From: Volutella citrinella
Lineage: Eukaryota > Ascomycota > Sordariomycetes > Hypocreales > Nectriaceae
Direction of reading: 5' to 3'
NCBI GenBank assembly: GCA_034401135.1
Contig: JAWZSP010000002.1
Coordinates: forward strand, 1,488,001-1,552,000
DNA length: 64,000 nt
Numbering within the stretch: the stretch's first letter is position 1; each line of letters begins with the position of its first letter. The notes beneath the pieces were generated by a model. It ran no database searches and was not told the origin of the DNA. It saw only the letters and a program-made list of their open reading frames with translations. The translations under genes and the position numbers were made by a program. This document shows, piece after piece, positions 32,404-43,300 of this stretch.

Positions 32404-34493
32404 ATGAATACCGCTGCTCACGGGCTGGTTGAGGCTGTCCAGCCTTCCCCAGCGCCCGCATCTGTAGCTGCGCCGCAACAGCATCACCACCAACAGCCAC
32501 CACAACATCACAATTCCCCTTCACCAACTCAGCCGCCCTCTGTCACTGATGCAGCACCCGCTACGATACTCCCCCCGATGTCATCTCCCGTCGCCCCGCC
32601 GCACTCACTTGCTTCCGTCGTTTCTGCTGCTGCTTCGGCGACTGCCCCGATCACCACTTCCGCCCTCCTGCCGAACTCAGATGAGCTGCCGCCGCTGCGA
32701 CAGATGTCACCTGGATCCCCAGGCCCCTTCTCCTACGAGCAGCAGCATCATCAGCATTCTCACCATCACCTTCACCCAACCTCTCCGCCCATTAGAAAGG
32801 ACACTAGCTCCTCCATCTCAACCCAGGCCACTTCCGCTACCCTGGCCTCCACTGAGACCAACAACACATCGTATAGTGCCGACACCTCTCCTAACTTGCA
32901 CCAGTCCATTTTTTCTGTAAAGGATGGCTCCGACGTCTCTAACAACCGCCGTACGAGCAGGAGACGTACCGGACCCCTTTCCCAGCAGTCCAGAGAGCGC
33001 GCTGCCCTGATCCGAAAGCTGGGCGCCTGTGGGGACTGCCGAAGACGAAGGGTTGCTGTAAGTTTGTTGACTCACTGTGTTTTTCTTCTTCTTCCCTTGG
33101 TCGTTTTCCCATTTCTGCTACATCATCGCGAAGGGCACGCTTTTCGTTTTTGGATGCTAACACGCCCACCCTGTTCTCTTGAACCATAGTGCCATCCTAG
33201 CCATCATAACATGACTTGGGAGGATGTCGTTAGCAAGTTCCATCGTTCCCACAGCCCGACCATCCAGGATATTGCGCCATCCCTCGCTGCAGCCGGAAGG
33301 CCCCTGAGCCCGGCATCTGGAGGGTCGACGGTCCAGCCTGTTTACACCAACGACCCGCAGGAGATGGATATTGACTCCAACACGCCCACGCCTCTTCAAC
33401 TCGGACGTCCTCCGCTCAGCGAGACCCGCCTTCGAACACCGCTGCCATCAGGGCCTCGACTTGAAAAGTCTCTGTCTCTGCCTGGTATTGAGAGCCTCAA
33501 GAATGACCTGCAATCAAACGTGGGCCGCATGCTCTCAACCCCTAGACGGGATAGGTACACTTCTGTACAGGCACTTTTGTTGTTCTGGCAAGATGATGAT
33601 GACCCCAACGTCCACAATTCGGTTCGTGATCTCGCCGATGTGTTCGATAAATATTATCGATTTGCCTGCCAGGTCCAGACCATTCCCTCGAGCGCGGACG
33701 GAGTCAAGAATTCGTGGAGGTGGCTTTCACGTCAACTTCACGACTTTGCGGAAGACTGTGATCAGCGAGACGTCTTGAAAATCGTTTATTATGTGGGGCA
33801 GACATATCTCGATGGAAATCGAGAGATGGTTCTCGCAAGGTGAGTACTTCTTTCCAGTCCCTGGGGGGCTTCTCGACTGACTTGGACTTGAAACATAGCT
33901 CCGGAGACCATACACGGGCGTCCACCATTAGGTGGAGCGGCTTGCAGCAGATCTTTGAGGAGGCGTGTGCTGATACACTCATTCTCATGGATGCTGCGTA
34001 CTACCCAACGACCAGGATGGTCCGCCACCAAGGAGTTTTGGAGGTGATCGCGGCTTCGATGTCTGACGATCATTACCGTGGACTCGATCGTCTTGCTTTC
34101 ACCCGGGCTTTGACGGAGCAGCTCCGAACTCGGGCCTCACGCCAACACCCTCTGTCTGCGGCAGAGCTGCACTCGAACCTGTTTGGAGACTATGCCAAGA
34201 TGGTCCAAGACAAGAGCCCCGAAAAGGAGGTCCTTTTGAGTTTCCCGTCTCCTCTGCATATTATGATGTCGGGGAATTCCAGGCTCCCATCCATCTTCCT
34301 TTCGCCCGTCGACCGCAGCAACCCTCTGAGAAACAGTCTCTCTTACGAAAACAACAACCCCCAGCTCCACTTGTCTATACAACTAAACGATGATGATGTT
34401 GACGTGGATAGCTGGAATGAGTGGCTGCGATTGATGCCTGAGGGTATCAAAGACGTTAAGGTCGAAGGACCTTTCAGGGCCACTTATCGGTAA
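32404..34493 (+). CDS. C6-like Cys-motif protein with a predicted inactive caspase-like domain
   Basis: Three exons (32404-33057, 33190-33839, 33899-34493) with introns of 132 and 59 bases give 632 residues. Residues 1-190 are disordered and rich in Pro, Ser, Gln and His. A motif split by intron 1, GACGDCRRRRVACHPSHHN (C209, C212, C219, H223, H224), resembles the first half of a fungal C6 zinc cluster; the distal cysteines are missing. From about residue 330 the pattern follows fungal caspase-like (C14-type) domains: SVQALLLFW strand, VLKIVYYVGQTY strand, the WSGLQQIFEEACADTLILMD segment, EVIAASMSDD, and FTRALTEQLR helix. The catalytic His of the usual YSGHG is Gln422, and the Cys of the usual DCC is Ala467/Ala468 (LMDAAYY). 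I infer a pseudoprotease, perhaps a scaffold or regulator. The caspase-like assignment rests on motif order, not a profile search. Confidence 0.82.
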
Positions 34494-35937
34494 TCTGATT
34501 ACATGGAGTGGTTCTCTCTAGCCTAGCCTTGATGGGCACATTTTTGCATTTCTCGAGGCGTGGCGCCGATTGGTCGAAAATGCCGAGCAACGGCAGAGGT
34601 TCTGGCATCTGATGCTGCTCGGAAGCAGCTACTGAAGGGAAAACCTGCATCCCTTCTTCTCCCCTCTCGAATGACTTTACATAGCGCACGATGGGTGCCG
34701 GCGTTTTCTTGGATTTTTCTTCTGTTTTGGCATGTTTTTGTGGAATACCTCGGGATATGAGAAGATGAAGTGTCGATGAAATACGGGTGCATGGGTTCAC
34801 GTGGCAGACTGAAAAACGGGGCATGCGTCGTGGCAACGACGGGGGAAATGTCTTGCCATGGGAAAGAAATCTTGTAGATAATGCTGGGATGTTGCCGCGA
34901 GCAACATGATAATGATTTTGGTCCCCCACGATTGACGGGTGTAAGAGCAAACGCTGTCAAAATAGACTACAACGTGGGCTAAAGCAAACGGCCTACGTTA
35001 GTAAGTAGATGGCTTACGAGAGGAAAAAGCGCAATGTTTAAATCCAATGCTTAAACGCAATCTCGGAAATCACTGTTGGTGTTCTTTTGCGAGGAGATGG
35101 AGCAGGGGAGCAGCAACATCGGTGTACTGGTGATGCTGTGGCGGAGAATTCTGATGTCTTTGGGTCATTGCGAAGGCCCTAGCTTGATTTTAGGTCGTTA
35201 GTCATGCTGACACGGCGGGGTCTGCTGGAAACGTAATGCTATTGTAGGCTGGGTGAAGCTGCGGAACAGGGGCAGGATATAGACTTTCATCGAGATCTGC
35301 GGGCTCAAAGGAGCTTAGGCGGGTGGGTTCGCTGAGGAGCTGTGACAAGGAGCTTGGGCATTCCCATGTCGTGTGAGAAATTGGTTGCGAGCATGACGCA
35401 CCAGGGAGCGAGCTGGGCTGGTTTTGTCTGTCGGGCGACGAGAGAAACAGGACAGACAGGCAGCCCGCCACGGTCCTTTTGGCGTGTGTCACGGGATGGT
35501 GCGCTTGGTTGGTAAGAGGCTTGGTCAGCGAGCGAGACGAGGAGGAGGGAGAAAAAATTAGAGGTGGATTTAAAGTGGTGATGGGGCTGGCGCCAGGCCG
35601 TTGGGAAAGGGAGGGTGCCCGGTGCCTGGCTTTGAGGCTAGGAAACACCATAAAGACTGGCCTGGTCCCGGCTGCCCATCTCCATGATCCATCTCGATCT
35701 CCATCCTTGGCCTGCGAACTGATAGGCACCCTACTTGCCTTGGCGACTTGGCGACTTGACTTGGCAACTTGGCAAGTCTTGGCTTCTGCAGAGGGACGGT
35801 AACCCTCGACATTTTGCGCGTGCTCTTGTGTCGAGTCGCGTCTCACGCCCAAACCCAACTGCACCTCCACCTCCACCTCCACCTCCACCTCAATCCAAGT
35901 GCTGTCGCGGTCGGCCGACAATCGAAGCGATTAGACG
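34494..35937. other. Intergenic region between the caspase-like gene and the LtrA-like gene
   Basis: It holds the 3' region of the caspase-like gene and the promoter of the LtrA-like gene. At 35741-35780 there are imperfect repeats of CTTGGCGA/CTTGGCAA, and at about 35862-35891 a CACCTC hexamer repeat lies just before the LtrA-like start. The minus-strand frame 35202-35921 is an artefact of that repeat (alternating Val-Glu). No gene is seen. Confidence 0.6.
35862..35891. repeat. CACCTC hexanucleotide microsatellite
   Basis: Five tandem CACCTC units about 45 bases upstream of the LtrA-like start codon, within its likely 5' leader. Length variation here could affect leader structure. Confidence 0.85.
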
Positions 35938-37366
35938 ATGAACTGCAACGAGCTGCAGGAGCAGCACACCAAGGCCGCGTGCTACCTGGTCAAGAAGCCG
36001 CGCGCCTTGCAGTGGTTCTACAAGGGCCGCCTGTACAAGGAAAAGGAAGAGGAGCGACAGGCCGGTCGATTCGAGCTGTTCCTGGACCTTCTCTGTAAGT
36101 TGGGCCCAGCCGGCGCGAGAACGCCGCAACTTGGGGGGGGGGAATCAATGAACCAAACGCTGACCGTGATCAGATGTCGCCATTGTCGCCAGCTTCAGCG
36201 ACGAGCTTGCTGAGCATGCCGACGGGAAGCACCTGCTCAAGTACCTGCTCATCTTCGCGCCGGCATGGCACATCTGGGCCGACCTCCGCGAGATCATGAA
36301 CTCGTACTACACCGACGACATGCTGCAGCGCCTCATCATCCTCTGGGTCATGGCCCTGCTCATCCTGTACGCGAACAACGCCACCGTCGCCGACCATGAC
36401 TTGAGCGCCATGCGCACCACCGCCGGCGCGTACGTCGCCGCCCGCTTTACCACCATGTCCGTCTTCCTCATCACCTCCATCGCCACCTACCACCACCGCG
36501 CGCAGGCGCGTATCCTCGCCTGCTTCATGTTCATCGGGCTGCTCATGTCGATCCCCCTCTTCCTCGAGAACGTCAGCCTGCACGCCAAGGTCGCCGTCGT
36601 GGCCGTCATGATCTTCTGGCAGGAGGCCACCTGGGCCCTCACCCTGAGCCCGTGGATCAAGAAGAAGCTCAAGCTGACGTACAGCACCGCCGTCGACATT
36701 GCCCACGAGGTCGACCGCATGGCCGCCTTCTTCATCATCATCCTCGGCGAGTTCGTCTACAGCATCGTGGTCGGCCACACCACGGGTATCGGCGTCACGG
36801 CCAACTACGGCAAGGCCGTCTGCGTGCTCATCGTCGCCTTCACCCTCAACTGGATCTACGCCAGCGGCGACGGCAGCATCCAGGCGACCCATCCCATCCG
36901 TCGCTCGGCCTGGACCGCCTTTGGCTTCTTCATCCTGCACCTGCCCATGTCAGCCTCGTTCCTCATCGGCGGCCACATCGCGGCTGTCAGCACAAATGTC
37001 GAAGACCTCGAGGAGGGCCAGCGATGGCTGCTTGGTGGGGGCCTCGGCGTCGGGATGATCTGCCTCTGGGTCTACGCCATGCTGTACCGCGTCGAGGGCG
37101 AGGACAAGCTGATCCTTCCTCGGCTGTTGCGAGTGGGCATGCGGTTGGTCGTTGGCATTGTCCTCATCCTGCTTCCCTTGACGCACGAGCACCTCAACAC
37201 CGTCGAGTACATGGTCGTCATCATGGGCCTGTTTGCCTTCCTCCTCATGTGGGAGACGATTGGAGGGTTGTCCGTCACGTCACGGACCTTCGAGCCCTGG
37301 CTCAACCGCCATCCTCCCCCGGAGGTGGATAGCGATGATAGCCAGGGAGGCCCACTTACTGCGTAG
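35938..37366 (+). CDS. LtrA-family (low temperature requirement A) membrane protein
   Basis: Exons 35938-36094 and 36174-37366, with a 79-base intron, give 449 residues. The family hallmark FELFLDLLYVAIVASFSDEL spans the splice join (residues about 45-64). About nine hydrophobic segments follow, for example LLKYLLIFAPAWHIWADL, LIILWVMALLILY, FTTMSVFLITSIATY, ILACFMFIGLLMSIPLFL, AAFFIIILGEFVYSIVVG, AVCVLIVAFTLNWIY and MVVIMGLFAFLLMWE. The segment HEVDRMAAFFIIILGEFVYSIV carries the conserved acidic residues often seen in this family (ERFG-like motif). LtrA was named from Listeria growth in the cold. The fungal members have no established function and are probably plasma- or inner-membrane proteins. 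The C-terminus is short and acidic. Confidence 0.9.
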
Positions 37367-40308
37367 AGTAGTAGATGGTGGGGGTTCGACTCCATCATGC
37401 AGAAGTAATACAGGTTGATTCTGGACACCCGCTCCGGCTCGTTTTCTCGTGCAGCTCTCGGTTTTCATGCAAGGGGTTTGCTCCTTCTCCTCGAGTATTT
37501 AATCACGTCTGGTCCGATGAGATGCGTTTCACGCTGATCTGGGCCGCATGGTGACGTGGATGCAGCCACAGTAGGACTATTGGATGTGACTGTGAACGTC
37601 CGGCTGCAAGTCGCGAGACCTGGTGTGGTCAGGGGCTTAGTTTATGCGAGGGATCTGGGCTGGCTAGACGGATTTAGATTATGTATAATATATCGCAAAC
37701 ACAGAAGCAACTCCATCTGTCGGCCCCGATCCCATGTGTAGCTGGGGCGAAGTGATTATTGGCAAAAAAAAAAAAAAAAGGGAAGACGTCGTGGTCTCGG
37801 CTTTCATCAGGGTCCAGCGGCGGGGGGCGCCAACATCGATGGGTGACGTGGAGTTGCAGAATGAGTAGATTGCGCGGTAAACGCAGCAAGTCGGATATAC
37901 AGAGGGTGCGGATCCGGGCCGCAACTGCAGATTGCGACCTCTACAAGGTAGATAGGCCGAGAAAGAGAGCCATCAATTGATCATCTTCGCAGAATTCGTT
38001 GATCATGATGCTGGTGGTGATGGGCACGGCTCTTAGACCGTCGTCAATGAGAGCTGTGACTGGTCAAAGTCATGAGCAGCTGAGTACGGACGGGCCAATA
38101 ATGGCTATCTTTTCCAGGAAGGGTAGGCGAGCCCATGCAAGGCTGATGTGACTTGGAGATCTGTGCCCAGGGACAGACGGCTCGTGCATGGCGCACCCAA
38201 TGGGGCCCTTGCTGCTGCTCTCCAAGAGTCGAAAGAGTCTCAAGACAGGGTCAGTGAGATTGACGGATTGGGCGCAGGCTGGCGTTTGCGTCCACCCTGG
38301 CAAGCCTGGCGAAGCGGCTATGGCAATCCAGGTGTGCACCGGTAGCAATTGAGCACATTAAACGAGCCCTCTGCATGTGCTGTGGCTGGCGCCGGGGGAC
38401 TAGTGAATCGAAATCGATGAATCAATTATTGCCATCAGGCCACTTGACGCCCTTGACGGCTCCAGATCCCGGGGTGCGTCCAGCCAGCCGCCAACGGACA
38501 TTGTGGATGTGCCCGTGCGTCTGCAGGACACGATGGACAATCCATAATTCCGTCCATATCGACAGGCTCAGGGCTGAACCCACTTTGAGGCATACGTCGA
38601 AGAATGCAGACCGGCTGCGTGGTGGCGGCTTGCACCGAGTAAGACATGGCACGGCCAACCGCCAATTCCCTCCCCAACTCGTCCAATGCCATCCGACATG
38701 GCTTTCTACGAGACTGCGTGCCCGTCACATCTGGTCAGTGGTATGCAAGGTATGCCGCCGACGTCTCAACCACCGCAAGCTATCGGTCCTTGGTGTGTGG
38801 AGCTGGCTGCTGCCCCCCGTCTCTCTTCGCCAACCCGGGTGAGCCCAGCCAGCCACGGGGCGGCCACGGGGTGCAGATCGCCCGGCGTATTCTTGGCGAC
38901 GAGGTGTCCGTCTCCCGTCCTGGCCGCCAGCGTAACGTCGAGTGCTCATCGAGACGCGGCCGCGCACCCCCGGTGTAACTGCGCCGTCCTCATTGCAACT
39001 CAGAGGCGGCCGGAAGGGGGAATGAGGCTTGCAAGCTGACGGCGTAGACGAAGATGGGAAGTCTAGGGGTCCAAACCACCCGACGGAGGCAGAAAGAGGG
39101 GACCCAAGAGCGGACGGACGGACAGGAAACCCCTGTACGGAGAAGCCTGCAACGAGCTGCAAAGACCTATCGACAGCGAGGGCTGCATGGCAGATGTGAA
39201 CTGCAGGTCACCGTTGTTGTGGCCGTCCACAAGCCGGGTTCCGCTGCCTACCTTATTATTGGCACTCGGGTACGCATTGACGAGGCCCAGCAGCTTGCAC
39301 CCGGCTCCCCACTGCGGATAGATGACTGACTGATGGCCGGGTATATGCGCATGGGGTGAGGTGACGGTCGACAACCGCCCTGGGCACCTTCAGCTCTCGC
39401 CTGGATGGTGCGTTACAGTCGGGGTTCCTAGGTTGACGTTCTGGCGGGGTAGGGGCCCTAGCCATTCTCGGTCCAGCCCGCTCGCTCCCGCCTGACTTGC
39501 ACCTTTAGCGCTGCCCGGCCCCCCGAAGGGCTGACGTGCCCCTTGGCTCCCATGGCTAGGCCGAAGGGGCAGGCGCTGCCGGAGGCTCCCATAGGCTCGT
39601 GCAGGGGCCGAGGGGCTGCACCTCCAGCGGGGGAAAGTTTACAGCCCTTGGGAATAACGACTAGCCTGTTGCTGGAGCACAGCTGACAGGCAAGGTGGTT
39701 TCCACATCCGGCGGCCCTGCTGCACCTTCCCTGCACCTCAGCGTCCATCGACGTCCCTGTTTGGACCCATGCTGTTCGTGTTGCGACCTGAACTATCAAC
39801 TTGACGCATCCATGGATGCTGTTCAGCAACGCCACTTCACGACACCTCGCAAAGCTGCGTCGCTCTCGCGCGAGGGCGTCAAATTGCAAAACGCCCTCGG
39901 CGCTGATCCCGGGACGACATCGACATGCTGAGGCCAGCGGCAGATGGGATGCTGACGGGTGACGCCGCCTCCGGCCCAATGAACCCGGTCCAGCCAGCCT
40001 CGGGCCAGTTGTGTCCCCGCTTGCTGTTGCATCTGCAACGCGAGCCCGCAGTGTGTTACGGAGAGGGGCGTCCCTCTCGAGGAAAGTCCTGGATTTGATG
40101 GCTTTCATGGCTTGAGCCTTGGCGGCATCGTCCGAGTATTTCATGTCTGTCGTATCCCCTTCCTCCGGCTTCTGGCTCTGTGTGAAAAGCACACGGTGTT
40201 ACTGCGAGGTAGACCCAGAGCTTGACTCGATCTCCTGGTGTCCATATCATCCCCCGCTTTGCACTCTCAAACCCCAATCTATCTGGCCCTGAACTGTCCA
40301 ATGCGAGC
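37367..40308. other. Intergenic region upstream of the STAND-type NTPase gene
   Basis: Nearly 3 kb without a supportable gene. Open frames of up to 244 codons (39458-40192, minus) overlap plus-strand frames and carry no domain. A run of 16 A lies at 37764-37779. The last 100 bases are the leader of the NTPase gene; its frame is open upstream of the chosen ATG as far as 40222. Confidence 0.55.
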
Positions 40309-43300
40309 ATGCTGGGCCTGAGACGGAGCCTTAAACACGGTATGTCCGACATCGTCCACACCATCTCACGAGATCCCGCCCCCCCTGGGATTATGTCCCT
40401 AGCCCAAGCTACGCCATATAGTCCAATATCCCCTGCATTATCCCAATCTATTTATTTTCTAAACTAACCTGTCCCCTCTCTCTTCGCTTCTAGTAAGGAG
40501 AAAACGCAAGAGCTCGGAACCGTCGTCCCTTCCATCTGACGTTGTCGAGGAGTCAACATCCCGCGGTCCTGTCGACGTTGTCCGCCAGGGCTTCTCTGAT
40601 ACTGCCAGCACCCAGACCAAGGCATCAGAGCCCTCTGAGCCCGCCAGTGAACCCGTCACTGAGCCCATGGAGGTCGCCACCCCCGAGAAGAAGGCCGTGG
40701 CCGCAGAGCACACCCACATCGCTGTCAATGGTCGGCAGATGACCAATGGCTCTACTGCCTCCAGCGCCACGGCCTCCTCCAAGATGACCCTTTCCCACTT
40801 CACCCGTGTATCCGAGGTTGCTCAGAAGGTCAAGTCCCTTCTGTCCCGCTTCGATGATTACGATGAAGAATTTGTCGCGGAGATGGATCTCCACGCCTAT
40901 CTACAGTACATTGCTGACGAGCGCCTCATCCACATGCCTCGACGAGGCAGTGACTGGGATCGCGTGCTCCGAACTGCCCAGTTCTTTGGCCTGCAAATCT
41001 GGTCATTCGGCGAGCGAATCGATTCGTTTATCCCCGGGGGACATGAATCTGTTTCTGCTGCACTAGCCAGTTGCCAAGTCCTACTGGAGGTAAGAATCAC
41101 CTGCCATACCAACAACATCATGTCGCATCTTTGATTTTTGAGAGCCTCCAAGTACTGATAATCGCAATAACAGATTGGTCACCAACAGGCCAAGGCCCTT
41201 GTGCCTACCTTTACCGCGCTCTATGAGCTGGCCATGCTGCTTTCCACTATCGGTGAGATCCGTGACCTGGAACAGATGCCAGCCGGCCTGAAGGAGGATG
41301 CAGCCAACATCTTCTGTGACCTCGTGTACCTTGCTGGCACTGTCGCATCCTACTACAGACAGAAGATTACCCACTTGGCCGACGGCGAATCAAGTGAAAT
41401 CAGCTTCGACGATGTGTTTGGCAGTGACATTGACAGGATCTGGGTCCGCAAGAGCGACTTCTGCGACCGCGTGTGGTCCTACACACTTAGCCGCAAGGGG
41501 TACTCAACCGGCTTCAAGTACCTGCGCGAGAAGCTTCAGCCCGACTACACTCCCTCGATTCGAAACACGCTCTATGATGAGGTTATGGACCACCTTGAGC
41601 GAGCTGAAGACACCTGCCACTGGATCCGAGATGGCCTGTCTCAGTTCCTCGAAAGTGACGACCAGGTCCTCAGCGTCACTGGCCCTGCTGGCTGTGGTAA
41701 GAGTGTACTTGCCGAGTGGGTCCAAGAGAGACTTGCACGGCCTCTGGACCACAAGTCATATGCGGTCCTGACATACGATTTCCGTAAGTGTTGCAACCTT
41801 TTCAGCCCTGCTGGAGGTGGTATAGTTTTGTTAACAGAGACATGTAGACTATGATGAGCCAAGCGAGGCCACTTCAATGGCCTGTGTCAAGAGCATTTTG
41901 TTCCAGATGCTGGAGCGCAGTGTCGGAGACGTGACATTGTACGAGCAGCTGTACAAGGCTTTTGAGGCGGACCCTCAGGCCCATCGCAGCTCCGAGAAGC
42001 TCGAGCAGGCCCTCTGGGAGGCACTTCGCAACGGCCTCAAGGCTGTAGAGAAGAGTGAAACCACATTTGTCCTCATCATCGACGGCTGCGACGAGATGGC
42101 CGGTGATGCCAAGGTCGCGCTCAAATTCCACAAGACTCTCCGAACCACCACGGCTAAGCTGGCACACACCCGTGTCATCACATTCTCCCGCAAGATCGAG
42201 CATCTTAGCGACGGGTGCAAGCACCTTGATATCACCAGGCAGAAGGTGCATGAGGATATCAAGACTCACCTTCGACAGACTTTGGCGAGGTCACCCGTCT
42301 TTGCCAATGTTGCCACCGACCTGCGGGAGCCTCTCCTTGAGGATCTTGCCATGAAGTCCAAGGGCAACTTCCTCTGGGCTTTCTATGTCGGTCGACTTCT
42401 CCTCCGCGAGCAGTCTCAGCAGTCTATCATTTCTGCCGCCCAGGCCATGAGCGCTGAAATCTCGGATGTGCTCCGCGTCGTCGTGGACAAGCTTGACCTC
42501 ACCAAGAATACGCTAGTCAAGTATCTGCTTTCTTTCATGCTTGTCGCCCAGCAGCCCTTTTCTATCGAAGAGGTTGCTGAGCTCCTGTGCATCGACCTCT
42601 CCAAGCTTTCTTTGGGCGCCTCTGTCAACGTTCACCAGTTTGTCGCCCAGGCATGTGGTGATTTGGTTCTCATCCGCGATGGAAGACTTCACTTCCGAAC
42701 TTCCCTGGTGCGCTCGCACCTTCACAACTTGCTTGGGAAGTCGCTTCTGTCATACACGGACGCTCAGTCCAACCTGACTCTCCGCCTGCTGCTCTATGCC
42801 CGCCTGAAGCTCACATTTGAACAAGAGCCACTGGCGGATGAGCTTGACGAGAGCACTGTTGACGCAACTCTTACCTCGTACTCGCTTTTGGGATACGTTA
42901 TGCGCAACTGGATTGGCCATTTCAAGGCCTGCGGCATGATGCCCCAAGGAAAGCTGCAGCTTACCGACGAGTTCCGCAAGATCTTCCCCGACTCCGCCAT
43001 GTTTGTTCTCATGGAGTGGACTTGCTGGCGCAAGTATCATGCTGGCCATGATGCTCTCAAGTACCACGAGCTTGCCCTCCAAATTAGAGAAGCTTGCTTT
43101 GGACATAAGCACCTCTCTGTCCTCCAGACTCTGATCAGCCTCGGCCACGTGGAGGTTCGCGTTTCTGGATCCCAGACCCATGGAGCCAAGTACTTTTACC
43201 GGGCCGTGAAGCTTGGCCAGGTCGTTCTGTCCAGAACCAATGTTCTCGTTGTGTCTTGCACCAACTTGTTCCTTGCATGCACCGAGGAAATCGTGATCAC

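Noticed and set aside
35202..35921. 239-codon minus-strand frame beginning with Val-Glu repeats
   Set aside because: The repeats are the complement of the CACCTC microsatellite, and the rest has no recognisable features.
36170..36940. 256-codon Asp/Glu/Gly-rich open frame on the minus strand
   Set aside because: It is the antisense shadow of the LtrA-like gene; the composition mirrors GC-rich sense codons.
37376..37402. B-box-like GGGTTCGACTCC suggesting a tRNA
   Set aside because: No matching A box, D arm or acceptor stem lies at the right distance. It overlaps the 3' end of the LtrA-like gene.
39458..40192. 244-codon minus-strand frame upstream of the NTPase gene
   Set aside because: The composition looks random and the frame overlaps several plus-strand frames. 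No domain or plausible promoter and intron structure was found.
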